Of a stretch of DNA of 33,029 bases, positions 17,100 to 24,937 are shown piece by piece; the stretch's first letter is position 1; each line of letters starts with the position of its first letter. The stretch is from an uncultured Oscillospiraceae bacterium. GTDB lineage: Bacteria > Bacillota > Clostridia > Oscillospirales > Oscillospiraceae. The position numbers and the translations under genes are program-made. The stretch is from NCBI GenBank assembly GCA_910579485.1, contig CAJTVO010000010.1:8245-41273 (forward strand), read 5' to 3'. Below the pieces are notes generated by a model that was not told where the DNA came from, ran no database searches, and saw nothing but the letters and a program-made list of their open reading frames with translations.

Positions 17100-17813
17100 T
17101 TATTTGCCAGTCCCGGCGATCCACCCGGGCAGGAGCCCCAGGACGATGGAACCCTCCGCCATTTCCGGCGTGATGACGCCCATATGGCACAGCACCCAAA
17201 GGGCAAGGCACACCAGAACAAGGCCCTTCGCAAGCCCCGCCAGGGCTCCGCCCAGCTCGTTGAGCTGCCGGACGCCGGGCAGCTTTTCTACGATCCGCAG
17301 GGTCCGGGCGACAATGCGGAACACCGTGCTGAGGATCACGAACAGCGCCGCGCACAGAATGGACCGCAGCACATCCTGCACCAAGGTATCCAGCACCCTG
17401 TCCGCCATATCCCTGCCCAGCTCCTCCAGAGGGGCCAGCAGCGCGCCGCCCAGGGGCTCCCCCTGGGGAAGCAGCCCGTCCAGGGCGTCCTGTGCCTTCT
17501 CGCGAATGAAGTCGTTGGGAATCGCGTCCAGTACCTGATTCAGATCCTGGCGCAGGTCCTCCACGGACGAGACCTCCTCGCCCTTGGCAAGCTCTTGGGC
17601 GCGCTCCTCGATAGCCGCGTAGGTAGCGGGGCGCAGATAGCGGTCCACAATCTCCGGCGCGGCGGCCCGGGCGATCTGGGAGGAGAAGCCCACCGCCAGC
17701 ACCATGGCCGCAAGGCCCACCAGGGTACGGATCAATCCGTGCTTCCAGCCAGCCGCGGTAAAGGCGATCAATACCACGGCGATTACGATGTCTATCATAA
17801 CAGATATGTTCAA
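17100..17813 (-). CDS. CvpA family membrane protein
   Basis: The 237-aa protein has two N-terminal hydrophobic helices (residues 5-22, 27-45), a long polar loop (about 50-145), then two more helices (about 148-170, 195-215) and a GSIVLGLLPG end. This is the CvpA/colicin V production fold, found in many Firmicutes and linked to envelope stress and division-site functions, with no known enzymatic activity. Start: a TTG at 17813-17811 (reads TTG AAC ATA) has AGGGGA nine bases upstream, whereas the first ATG, 15 bp downstream, has no ribosome site at proper distance. I therefore choose the TTG. Confidence 0.88.
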   Translation of the reverse strand: MNISVMIDIVIAVVLIAFTAAGWKHGLIRTLVGLAAMVLAVGFSSQIARAAAPEIVDRYLRPATYAAIEERAQELAKGEEVSSVEDLRQDLNQVLDAIPNDFIREKAQDALDGLLPQGEPLGGALLAPLEELGRDMADRVLDTLVQDVLRSILCAALFVILSTVFRIVARTLRIVEKLPGVRQLNELGGALAGLAKGLVLVCLALWVLCHMGVITPEMAEGSIVLGLLPGWIAGTGK

Positions 17814-17901
17814 AAAACGCTATCCCCTTTCTTATGGAAAAATGCCGCATTTTATGCCGTTTTCCAGTTAAATTCGTCTCCTAATTGCCATACGGCAACG
17901 C

Positions 17902-19074
17902 TCAGGGCAGAAACCGCCAGGCGTAGGAGCCGGAGATCATCAGGACCGTGCCGTCCTCCTCCACCCGGAGCTGTCCGGCGTAGTCCGTATCCGTGAGGCG
18001 GGCCGCCTCCGTCAGATCCCGGTGGTAGAGGACCATCCCGTCGCCGTAGAGCACCGCCAGATAGTCCCCTCCGGCGGCGATGTCCAGCACCTCCTCGGTC
18101 AGCTCCAGGGAGGCCAGCTCCTGGCCGTCAAGGCCGTAGGTGGTGAGGGTGCAGATGTTGCCCGCCTGGTACCGCCCCAGCAGCAGGGCGCAGAAATCGT
18201 CCCCGTCCAGGGCGTAGTCGTGGAGGTGCAGATTGCCGTAGGCCCGGTCCAGCAGCGTCTCCCCTTTCAGCGTGGTGATGGTCAGGCGCTTGTCGCACAG
18301 GCTCACCACGCGGCCGCCCTTGCAGCGGAAGTCCATCACCAGGCCGTCCCGGATGACGGCCTCGCCGGTGGGCTGGCTGCTGTGGCTGTTCAGGTCGTAT
18401 ACCCGCAGGCGGCTGGCGAAAACGCCGTCCTGGGTATCCAGGGTCACCGCCAGCAGGCTCCGTCCATCCTCGGTGACCACCGCGTCGCTGATGTAGTTGT
18501 CATGGGAGTCCAGGCTGTAGAGCAGGGTCCCCTCCCCGTCGTAGACGGAGACGGAGGTCTTGTATCCCGCCTTCTGCCCCGTCACCGCCAGGTAGTCCGA
18601 GCGATTGAAGCGGGCAGAGAAAAACTGGAGGCCCCGCTCCGTCTCCAGGGTGCGGTTCAGTCCGTTCTCATCCAGGATGTAGATGGCACCTCCGCCTACG
18701 TCGCACACGGAGGCGTACCGCTTCCCTACGGACAGCTGGGGGCTGGCCATCCCAAGGGACAGGTCGTAGAGCAGTTCGCCGCCGTCGGAAATGAGCTGGG
18801 CGGTGTTGGGATTCACCACCAGCAGGCTGGAGCCCAGCCGTCCGTAGCGGTTGGCGGAGTCGGCGGCGTAGGTGTAGACGTCCTTGGTACTGCTGCTGTC
18901 ACCGTACATCAGCCAGCGGCGCAGGGAGGCCATATGGCCTCCGCCCTCCATGGCGGTCATGGCCGCCACCGCCAGCACCACGCACAGGACCAGCGCCAGG
19001 GTGACGAGGCGTCCCGGCAGGCCGGGCTTCTTTTTTGCCGGTCTATCCGGATTTTTTTCACTCTTCTTCGTCAT
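17902..19074 (-). CDS. DUF5711-like membrane-anchored beta-propeller protein
   Basis: The 390-aa protein has a basic cytoplasmic tail, one membrane helix (about residues 22-40) and an extracytoplasmic region of repeated beta-strand motifs. These include LLVVNPNTAQLISDGGELLY, VSVYDGEGTLLYSLDSHDNY, LRVYDLNSHSS and LTTYGLDGQELASLEL, as in a seven-bladed propeller. It resembles clostridial DUF5711 proteins, whose function is unknown; a sensor or scaffold at the cell surface is only a guess. Start: the ATG at 19074 has GAGGAT about 9 nt upstream. Longer starts at 19086 and 19092 lack a spaced ribosome site. It overlaps the end of truA by 17 nt. Confidence 0.8.
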   Translation of the reverse strand: MTKKSEKNPDRPAKKKPGLPGRLVTLALVLCVVLAVAAMTAMEGGGHMASLRRWLMYGDSSSTKDVYTYAADSANRYGRLGSSLLVVNPNTAQLISDGGELLYDLSLGMASPQLSVGKRYASVCDVGGGAIYILDENGLNRTLETERGLQFFSARFNRSDYLAVTGQKAGYKTSVSVYDGEGTLLYSLDSHDNYISDAVVTEDGRSLLAVTLDTQDGVFASRLRVYDLNSHSSQPTGEAVIRDGLVMDFRCKGGRVVSLCDKRLTITTLKGETLLDRAYGNLHLHDYALDGDDFCALLLGRYQAGNICTLTTYGLDGQELASLELTEEVLDIAAGGDYLAVLYGDGMVLYHRDLTEAARLTDTDYAGQLRVEEDGTVLMISGSYAWRFLP

Positions 19075-19822
19075 TGAGCCGTTCATCCTCATACCACAGT
19101 TTCGTCAGGTACAGTCCGCCGGGGGGCACCGTGGGGCCCGCCAGGGTGCGGTTGCCGCTGGCCAGGATGACGGGGATGTCCTCCGGCGTCAGCTTGCCCT
19201 CGGCGGCGTAGAGCACGGTGCCGGTGATGGCTCGTACCATATTATACAGAAACCCGTTGGCGCATACCTTCAATTCCAGAAGGTCGCCGCTGCGGGTAAC
19301 ATGGCAGTAGTGAATGGTGCGGACGGTGGTTTTGGTCTCCGTGCCCACGCTGCGCACGGCCCGGAAGTCGTGGGTCCCCTCGAAGGCCCGGGCCGCCCGG
19401 TCCATGACCGATTCGTCCAGCTTCTTAGGGTAGAAGTAGGCCCGGTGGACGTAGAAGGGGTTGCGGATGCGGGAGTTGAAGATCCGATAGGTATACTCCT
19501 TTTTCAGGCAGGAGCCGATGGCGTTGAAGTCTTCCGCCACATCGAAGGCTTTGCAGACCACGATGTCCTCCGGGAGCCGCCCGTTGGCGGCCAGAGGGAA
19601 GCGGTCGCAGGGGATGGTGGAGCTGGTGCGGAAGTTGGCGATATAGCGCTCGGCGTGGACGCCTGCGTCTGTGCGGCCGCAGCCCGTTACTTTGATCTTT
19701 TCACCGCACAGGGCGGTGAGGGCTTTTTCTAACGTTTCCGCCACCGTGGCTTCGGTTTTTTGGACCTGCCAGCCGTGGTAGGCGGTTCCATTGTACATCA
19801 GCTTCAAGGCTATATTTCTCAT
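19058..19822 (-). CDS. truA: tRNA pseudouridine(38-40) synthase TruA
   Basis: The 254-aa enzyme converts U38-U40 of the tRNA anticodon stem-loop to pseudouridine. The catalytic aspartate is D52 in GCGRTDAGVHAERY. MYNGTAYHGWQVQ at the start and NGFLYNMVRAITGT near the end are family hallmarks. Length is typical. truA commonly follows ecfA1-ecfA2-ecfT in Firmicutes. The same order holds here, but a 372-bp gap filled with a hairpin repeat (copy B) separates ecfT from truA. Confidence 0.97.
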   Translation of the reverse strand: MRNIALKLMYNGTAYHGWQVQKTEATVAETLEKALTALCGEKIKVTGCGRTDAGVHAERYIANFRTSSTIPCDRFPLAANGRLPEDIVVCKAFDVAEDFNAIGSCLKKEYTYRIFNSRIRNPFYVHRAYFYPKKLDESVMDRAARAFEGTHDFRAVRSVGTETKTTVRTIHYCHVTRSGDLLELKVCANGFLYNMVRAITGTVLYAAEGKLTPEDIPVILASGNRTLAGPTVPPGGLYLTKLWYEDERLNDEEE

Positions 19823-19836
19823 CGGCGGTTCCTTCT

Positions 19837-20035
19837 GCGGCCCCCGGGGGGCCGCCTCTGCTTTTATCTGTTCGACAGCCCGGGGTCACTTTTGCCCCGC
19901 GGCAAAAGTGACCAAAAACGCGCTTAAACCCGTGGGGCGGCCTCTGGCCGCCTTAGGGCTGGGGCCGCTTTCAGCGGCCTAACGCCTGGCGGTTTAAGAA
20001 TCCCTTAATTATGGGGGAGTTTAGTTACGCTACGA
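19837..20035 (+). repeat. Composite hairpin repeat, copy B (longest)
   Basis: Hairpin 1 is the GCGGCCCCC/GGGGGCCGC-like palindrome around 19837-19855. The spacer CTTTTATCTGTTCGACAGCCCGGGG leads, in parts, straight into hairpin 3 (19885-19896 with 19901-19912, 12 perfect pairs, loop CCGC); about 22 nt of hairpin 2 are missing. After CAAAAACGCGCTT come two more hairpins (19936-19942 with 19946-19952; 19963-19969 with 19973-19979), CTAACGCCTGG, and a tail resembling copy A (AATCCCTTAATTATGGGGG). The remaining 20036-20194 holds no gene I can support, only a short palindrome TGCCGCGCGGCA at 20119-20130. Confidence 0.85.
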
Positions 20036-20194
20036 CCTTCGGATTTCCGGACTATCGTCAGTGCTCTGGGCCGATGCCAGATGGTGCTTCTGCGCACAGT
20101 TCTACCGATAGTGCTGGTTGCCGCGCGGCACGCGGCACGAAAGTCTGGAGCGGGGGGTGTTGATTTGTTGGATGCTGCGTTAAAACAGGGGGCC

Positions 20195-20992
20195 TTACAG
20201 CCCGAATCGTCCCAGCACTCCAACCAAAATCGCTCCATAGGCCAGAAGGACCAGATAATCCCTGGGCTGATAATGCAGCACATGGAGCTTCGTCCGCCCG
20301 GCGTCGCCGTGGTAGCAGCGGCATTCCATGGCTATCGCCAGCTCGTCCGCCCGGCGGAACGCGCTGATGAACAAGGGCACCAGAATGGGCACCAGCGCCT
20401 TCGCGCGCTGGAAGATGCTCCCGCTCTCAAAGTCCGCCCCGCGGGCTTTTTGGGCGGACATGATCTTATCCGTCTCCTCAATGAGCGTGGGGATGAACCG
20501 CAGGGCGATGGACATGATCATCGACAGCTCGTGGACCGGGACCTTGATCTTCTTCAAGGGAGCCAGCAGGGTCTCCAGACCATCGGTCAAAGAGATAGGG
20601 CTGGTGGTATAGGTCAGCAGGAACGTCCCCATGATCAGCATGGTGATCCGGAGGACCATGAAAAAGGCGGTGAAAACGCCCTCCTTCGTGATCTTGAAGA
20701 TCCAGAAGGACGCCAATATCTCGCCGGGGGTATAGAACAGGTTCAGGACCGCCGTGAAGCAGATGATGAACAAAATGGGCTTCAGTCCCCGCACCAGGGC
20801 CTTGGGCGCCACGCCGGAGACTTTGACCCCTATGATGAGCAGGCCTGCCACCAGGGCGTAGGAGACGAAGCCCTGGGCGCAGAACAATATCACGATATAC
20901 AGGACCGTCAGCAGGATCTTCGTCCTGGGGTCCAGGCGGTGGGCCAGGGAATTTCCCGGGAAATACTGGCCTAGGGTGATATCCTTCAGCAT
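20195..20992 (-). CDS. ecfT: Energy-coupling factor transporter transmembrane protein EcfT
   Basis: The 265-aa membrane protein couples the two ATPases to vitamin-binding S components. It begins MLKDITLGQYFPGNSLAHRLDPRTK, seen in parts here, the usual EcfT start. It has five or so hydrophobic helices. Two coupling motifs follow: AQKARGADF (about residue 185) and the more divergent AMECRCYHG (usual form AMEARxY). The Arg that contacts the ATPases is kept in both. It overlaps the ecfA2 stop by one base. No S component gene lies in the window, so this is a shared (group II) ECF core. Confidence 0.96.
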   Translation of the reverse strand: MLKDITLGQYFPGNSLAHRLDPRTKILLTVLYIVILFCAQGFVSYALVAGLLIIGVKVSGVAPKALVRGLKPILFIICFTAVLNLFYTPGEILASFWIFKITKEGVFTAFFMVLRITMLIMGTFLLTYTTSPISLTDGLETLLAPLKKIKVPVHELSMIMSIALRFIPTLIEETDKIMSAQKARGADFESGSIFQRAKALVPILVPLFISAFRRADELAIAMECRCYHGDAGRTKLHVLHYQPRDYLVLLAYGAILVGVLGRFGL

Positions 20993-21852
20993 CAGGCCCT
21001 CCCCCCTTTCAGCGCCGACAGGGCGGCGCGCAGGTCCGCTACCGTATAGACCGCCGGGTCCACCGGGACCCCCCGTTTGACCAGCTCCATGGCCACCTGG
21101 GTCACCTGGGGCACGTTCAGGCCCACGTCGATGAGCTCCTGGGCGCGGCTGAACACCTCGTGGGGCATGCCGGACATGACCACCCCGGCGTTGGCCAGAA
21201 CCACGATGCGGTCCACATTCTCCGCCACCTCGTCCATGCTGTGGCTCACCATGACCACGGTGGTACCCTTCTCCTTATGATAGGCGCGGATGTTCTCCAG
21301 CAGGCTCTTCCGGCCCGCCGGGTCCAGACCGGCGGAGGGCTCGTCCAGGATCAGGACCTCCGGCTCCATGGCGATCACTCCCGCGATGGCCACCCGGCGC
21401 TTCTGTCCGCCGGAGAGGTCGAAGGGGGATTTCTCCAGCAGCTCCTCCTCCAATCCCGCAAAGGCGGCGGAGGCGCGGACCCGGCGGTCGATCTCCTTCT
21501 CGTCCAGGCCCATATTCTTCGGGCCGAAGGCGATGTCCTTATAGGCGGTCTCCTCAAAGAGCTGGTACTCCGGATACTGGAATACCAGTCCCACCCGGAA
21601 GCGGACGTCCCGTATCTTTTTCGGCTCCGCCCAGATGTCTCGGTCACCCAGCAGGATCCTTCCGCCGGTGGGCTTCAAAAGGCCGTTGAGATGCTGGATG
21701 AGGGTGGATTTCCCGGAGCCGGTATGGCCGATGACGCCCAGGAACTCCCCCTGATAGATCTCCATATTCACGTCCTTTACCGCGCTGCGGCAGAAGGGCG
21801 TGTTTTCTCCGTAGGTGTGGGTCAGATTTTCCACACGAATAATGGGTTTCAA
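20992..21852 (-). CDS. ecfA2: Energy-coupling factor ATPase EcfA2
   Basis: The 286-aa ABC ATPase has Walker A GHTGSGKST, Q-loop FQYPEYQLFEETAYKDIAFG (the EcfA2-type sequence), signature LSGGQKRR, Walker B VLILDEPSAGLDP and the switch His in MVSHSMDEV. Start: TTG at 21852-21850 (TTG AAA CCC ATT), preceded by a strong GGAGGAAATAAGC. The ATG at 21921 would overlap ecfA1 and adds 23 residues unlike the family. It powers vitamin or metal uptake with EcfA1 and EcfT. Confidence 0.96.
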   Translation of the reverse strand: MKPIIRVENLTHTYGENTPFCRSAVKDVNMEIYQGEFLGVIGHTGSGKSTLIQHLNGLLKPTGGRILLGDRDIWAEPKKIRDVRFRVGLVFQYPEYQLFEETAYKDIAFGPKNMGLDEKEIDRRVRASAAFAGLEEELLEKSPFDLSGGQKRRVAIAGVIAMEPEVLILDEPSAGLDPAGRKSLLENIRAYHKEKGTTVVMVSHSMDEVAENVDRIVVLANAGVVMSGMPHEVFSRAQELIDVGLNVPQVTQVAMELVKRGVPVDPAVYTVADLRAALSALKGGRA

Positions 21853-21890
21853 GCTTATTTCCTCCGTGTTCAGGCATACAGTCTTTTCTT

Positions 21891-22733
21891 TCAAAGGCTT
21901 TCGGCAATGGCCCCGGCGCACTCCTGTATCCCCAGGGCGTCCAAGGGCACGTCGAAGCCGTCCTGCCGCAGGCCGTGGAGCAGCTCCACCGTATGGGGCG
22001 CGGCCAGGCCGATGGCGCGAAGCTCCTCCACCCGGACCAGGACCTCCTTCGGCGCGCCGTCCATGGCCACCCGGCCTCCGTCCATCACCACCACCCGGTC
22101 CGCCATGGCGGCTTCGTCCATGTGGTGAGTGATCAGGACGATGGTGATGCCTTTTTCCCGGTTCAGCTTCCGGACCGTATCCAGCACCTCCCGGCGGCCC
22201 AGGGGGTCCAGCATGGCGGTGGATTCGTCCAGGACGATGCAGGCGGGTTCCATGGCGATGATCCCCGCGATGGCGATGCGCTGCTTCTGACCGCCGGAGA
22301 GGTGGTGGGGGGCGTGGAGGGTGAAATCCTCCATCCCTACCGCCTTCAGGGCGGCGGCAACACGGCGCTGGATATCCTCCGTGGGCACGCCCAAGTTCTC
22401 CGGGCCGAAGGCCACGTCCTCCTCCACCACGTTGGCGACGATCTGGTTGTCCGGGTTCTGGAACACCATGCCCACCCGGCGGCGGACCTCCAGCAGAAGG
22501 TCCTCATCGGAGGTGTCCATGCCGTCCACCCAGACCTTGCCGCCAACCGGCAGCAGGACCGCGTTCATGTGCTTGGCCAGAGTGGACTTGCCAGAGCCGT
22601 TGTGGCCCAGGATGACGGTGAAGCTTCCCCGGGCAATGGAGAGGTCCACGCCCTTGAGGGCCTGCACCGGCTCCTTGCCCTCATCGGGGGGATAGGAGAA
22701 TGTCAAATCCTCGGTTTTTATGATTTCCGTCAT
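21891..22733 (-). CDS. ecfA1: Energy-coupling factor ATPase EcfA1
   Basis: The 280-aa ABC ATPase has Walker A GHNGSGKST, Q-loop FQNPDNQIVANVVEEDVAFG, signature LSGGQKQR and Walker B CIVLDESTAMLDP. The Ser-Thr-x-Met-Leu form after DE is typical of EcfA1 and contrasts with EcfA2. The switch His is in LITHHMDEA. It forms an asymmetric heterodimer with EcfA2. GAGGAA precedes the ATG closely. The gene follows the VanZ-GNAT frame by 16 bp, so the ECF genes are cotranscribed with the methyltransferase and VanZ-GNAT genes. Confidence 0.96.
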   Translation of the reverse strand: MTEIIKTEDLTFSYPPDEGKEPVQALKGVDLSIARGSFTVILGHNGSGKSTLAKHMNAVLLPVGGKVWVDGMDTSDEDLLLEVRRRVGMVFQNPDNQIVANVVEEDVAFGPENLGVPTEDIQRRVAAALKAVGMEDFTLHAPHHLSGGQKQRIAIAGIIAMEPACIVLDESTAMLDPLGRREVLDTVRKLNREKGITIVLITHHMDEAAMADRVVVMDGGRVAMDGAPKEVLVRVEELRAIGLAAPHTVELLHGLRQDGFDVPLDALGIQECAGAIAESL

Positions 22734-22749
22734 GAATGTTCCTCGCTGT

Positions 22750-23277
22750 CTATAATGTGATCCAATACCGGCGGATCCTGCCGGAGTTTCCCAGGCCGTG
22801 CGTATCCTCCACCTCGTTCTCCAGCACGCCGCCGTTGGCGAGGATGGTTTTCTCTGAGCCGGGGTTTCCCTGATGGTCGCAGGTCAGCAGGACCCGCTCC
22901 TCCCCCGCCGCCCGGCATTTTTCCAGGGTCAGGCGCAGCTGCTCCTTGGCGTACCCCTTCCGCCGCTCCGATGGGCGGATGCTGTAGCCGATGTGTCCGC
23001 CGTACTGGAACACAAAGTCCGACAGGGGGCTGGGACGGTAATTGATAATGCCCACCACCCGGCAGTCGGATCGCCGGACAGTCAGCCAAGTGTGGGAGGG
23101 TAGCCAGCCCTTGCGCTTTTCCCGGCCCCGGAAGTCCAGCCACTCCTCGTAGGTCTCTGCATTTTCCAGACCTGAACAGCCTTCGAAGTCGCTGCCGTAC
23201 TCCAGCATCTCCGCCTTGAAATCCATGACCTGATCCTTATATTCCATGGTAGGTTCAACTAATTCCAAAATGTCCAT
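22750..23277 (-). CDS. GNAT acetyltransferase (internal start within the VanZ frame)
   Basis: The 175-aa protein starts at the ATG at 23277, which has a perfect AAGGAGG (GGAGG at 23291-23287) 9 nt upstream, inside the VanZ-frame codons for Arg-Arg-Phe. It has the GNAT layout: an N-terminal substrate region (MDILELVEPTMEYKDQVMDF), the central strand VVGIINYRPS, the acetyl-CoA loop YSIRPSERRKGYAKEQLRL (R-x-x-G-x-A type), and the C-terminal NPGSEKTILANGGVLENEV. Similar small GNATs stand alone in other Firmicutes. The acceptor is unknown. Confidence 0.85.
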   Translation of the reverse strand: MDILELVEPTMEYKDQVMDFKAEMLEYGSDFEGCSGLENAETYEEWLDFRGREKRKGWLPSHTWLTVRRSDCRVVGIINYRPSPLSDFVFQYGGHIGYSIRPSERRKGYAKEQLRLTLEKCRAAGEERVLLTCDHQGNPGSEKTILANGGVLENEVEDTHGLGNSGRIRRYWITL

Positions 23278-23874
23278 AACATGAAACCTCCTTATAAATC
23301 CAGGCGCAGCCCTTTTCAACAGCAACCAGAACAGACAGCCGCAGAATACGCCAAGAGTGTTTAACAAAATGTCGTCGATATCAAAGGCCCGGCCCACGCA
23401 CAGCTGCCAGCACTCAACAAAGGCGGTGATGCAGAGGCCGGTGGGAAGCGCACGCTTCCAGGTATATCCCCGCCACAGGAGGGCGGCGAAAAAACCGAAG
23501 GGCACGAACATGATAATGTTCCCCAGCAGCATGTAGCTCTGCCAAAATCCGCCCTCGAAGCAGCGTCCCGGAACCAGATTCCAGCTTCCCAGTGTGAAGA
23601 AGGGCGCGTGGTCCGGCACCAGTCCCTGGAGGAGCGGCAGCCAGTTGAACCATCCTGGCGTCAGGGTCAGCACCGCCATACCGCCGCAAAACAGCCAGAA
23701 CAGGAGCATCGCCGCCTCCCGCAGGCGGGAGCTGGAGAGCCCCTTCCCTGCCAGACGCCGGAGGCGCCAGGGATGAAGGGCCAGGAACATCAGCGCGGCC
23801 AGCAGGAATCCCGGAAACATGCGGATGATGTAACGCAGAGTGTCCTCCACAAATATAGAGTAAAGGACGTGCAT
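22750..23874 (-). CDS. VanZ-like membrane protein in frame with a GNAT acetyltransferase (single ORF)
   Basis: One 374-codon frame. Residues 1-199 are VanZ-like: about five hydrophobic helices, LGNIIMFVPFGFF and DIDDILLNTLGVFCG, the conserved N-x3-F-x-P-x-G and D-DxxxNTxG motifs. VanZ proteins are linked to teicoplanin resistance, but most members are of unknown function. Residues 200-374 are a GNAT domain. The VanZ part ends normally (LLLKRAAPGFIRR) but has no stop and runs into the GNAT start. The start ATG at 23874 lies 1 nt after the methyltransferase stop; the longer frame to 23955 overlaps that gene and is rejected. A fusion protein, a separate GNAT, or both are possible. Confidence 0.82.
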   Translation of the reverse strand: MHVLYSIFVEDTLRYIIRMFPGFLLAALMFLALHPWRLRRLAGKGLSSSRLREAAMLLFWLFCGGMAVLTLTPGWFNWLPLLQGLVPDHAPFFTLGSWNLVPGRCFEGGFWQSYMLLGNIIMFVPFGFFAALLWRGYTWKRALPTGLCITAFVECWQLCVGRAFDIDDILLNTLGVFCGCLFWLLLKRAAPGFIRRFHVMDILELVEPTMEYKDQVMDFKAEMLEYGSDFEGCSGLENAETYEEWLDFRGREKRKGWLPSHTWLTVRRSDCRVVGIINYRPSPLSDFVFQYGGHIGYSIRPSERRKGYAKEQLRLTLEKCRAAGEERVLLTCDHQGNPGSEKTILANGGVLENEVEDTHGLGNSGRIRRYWITL

Positions 23875-23875
23875 G

Positions 23876-24742
23876 CTACCTGTCCCCCGTCCAGCGGCCC
23901 GTGGCACCGCAGGGCAGGACCAAGCCGGTCTCCGACACCGGCAGTCCGATCTCATCGCTGACGGTGCGTCCCCCGAATTTGCGGGAAACCACCGTTTCCA
24001 GGATGTAGGTCAGCACGCTGGGAGCCAGGCCGGTGGTGTAGGAGTTGATAATAATGAAGAGGGGCTCGTCCGAGAGGACACCGGCGCACAGCTCCACGAA
24101 GGGGTACAGGTTGTCCTCCAGCTTCCAGACCTCGCCGGTGGGTCCCCTCCCGTAACTGGGCGGGTCCATGATGATGGCGTCATAGCGGCGGCCCCGGCGG
24201 ATCTCCCGCTCCACGAATTTGGCGCAGTCGTCCACGATCCAGCGGATGGGGGCCTCCTCCAGGCCGGAGGCCCTAGCGTTCTCCCGGGCCCACTGAACCA
24301 TGCCCTTGGCGGCATCCACATGGCAGACGCTGGCTCCGGCGGCGGCGCAGGCCACGCTGGCGGCTCCGGTGTAGGCGAAGAGGTTCAGCACACTCACTGG
24401 ACGTCCCGCGCGCTTGATCTGCTCCTGGGCAAACTCCCAGTTCACCGCCTGCTCCGGGAAGAGGCCGGTGTGCTTGAAGTTCATGGGCTTTACCTGGAAG
24501 GTCAGGTTTTTATAGCGGACCTGCCACTGGCCGGGAAGCCTTCCCTTCTCCCAGCTGCCGCCTCCGGCGCTGGAGCGGAGGTAGCGGCCATCGGGGCGCT
24601 TCCAGCCGTGGTGGCGGCGGGGGGTGTTCCAGATGGCCTGGGGATCCGGGCGCACCAGGAGCTTGTCCCCCCAGCGTTCTAATTTTTCTCCGCTGCCGCA
24701 GTCCAGCAGTTCGTATTCCTTCCAGCCGTCGGCGATCCACAT
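23876..24742 (-). CDS. Class I SAM-dependent methyltransferase, RlmI/RlmK-like
   Basis: The 288-aa protein has an N-terminal beta-rich part, then a Rossmann methyltransferase domain: the SAM loop VLNLFAYTGAASVACAAAGA (about residue 117), the acidic VCHVDAAKGMVQWARENA, and the catalytic DPPSYGRG motif (about residue 195). The DPPSY form is that of 23S rRNA cytosine methyltransferases such as RlmI, but the PUA domain of RlmI is missing. The target, most likely RNA, is inferred. The gene is first in an operon with VanZ-GNAT and ecfA1-A2-T, driven by the promoter at 24775-24803. CGGAGGAAAAACCC precedes the ATG. Confidence 0.88.
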   Translation of the reverse strand: MWIADGWKEYELLDCGSGEKLERWGDKLLVRPDPQAIWNTPRRHHGWKRPDGRYLRSSAGGGSWEKGRLPGQWQVRYKNLTFQVKPMNFKHTGLFPEQAVNWEFAQEQIKRAGRPVSVLNLFAYTGAASVACAAAGASVCHVDAAKGMVQWARENARASGLEEAPIRWIVDDCAKFVEREIRRGRRYDAIIMDPPSYGRGPTGEVWKLEDNLYPFVELCAGVLSDEPLFIIINSYTTGLAPSVLTYILETVVSRKFGGRTVSDEIGLPVSETGLVLPCGATGRWTGDR

Positions 24743-24774
24743 GGGTTTTTCCTCCGTTTATAGAAAATCACTTT

Positions 24775-24803
24775 ATTATATACCAGGTATTGGCTACCGT
24801 CAA
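24775..24803 (-). promoter_or_regulatory. Sigma-A promoter of the methyltransferase-VanZ/GNAT-ecf operon
   Basis: On the - strand TTGACG (24803-24798), a 17-nt spacer, TATAAT (24780-24775), 33 bp before the ATG. Confidence 0.9.
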
Positions 24804-24849
24804 CAAAAGAAGAGTAAAATTTTTGGGCGATTTTACAAGAAAATCTACC

Positions 24850-24937
24850 GGTTTCTTTTCGATACCCCGGGGGCTCCGCGCCCCCGGACTCCTCGCCTAC
24901 TTTTGCCACGCGGCAAAAGTAGGCAAAAATGCGTTTA
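24850..24937 (+). repeat. Composite hairpin repeat, copy C
   Basis: It begins GTTTCTTTTCGATACCCC, like copy D. Hairpin 2 pairs CCGGGGGC (24867-24874) with GCCCCCGG (24880-24887). Hairpin 3 pairs 24896-24907 with 24912-24923 (12 perfect pairs, loop ACGC). It ends CAAAAATGCGTTTA, directly against the truncated rep gene, whose stop codon (24935-24937) lies in the repeat end. Confidence 0.87.

Noticed and set aside
20005..20283. 92-codon - strand frame between ecfT and truA
   Set aside because: It lies half inside ecfT in another frame and half in repeat B; no ribosome site or motif.
21853..21921. Upstream ATG start for EcfA2
   Set aside because: It adds 23 residues unlike the family and overlaps ecfA1, whereas the TTG at 21852 has GGAGG at proper distance.
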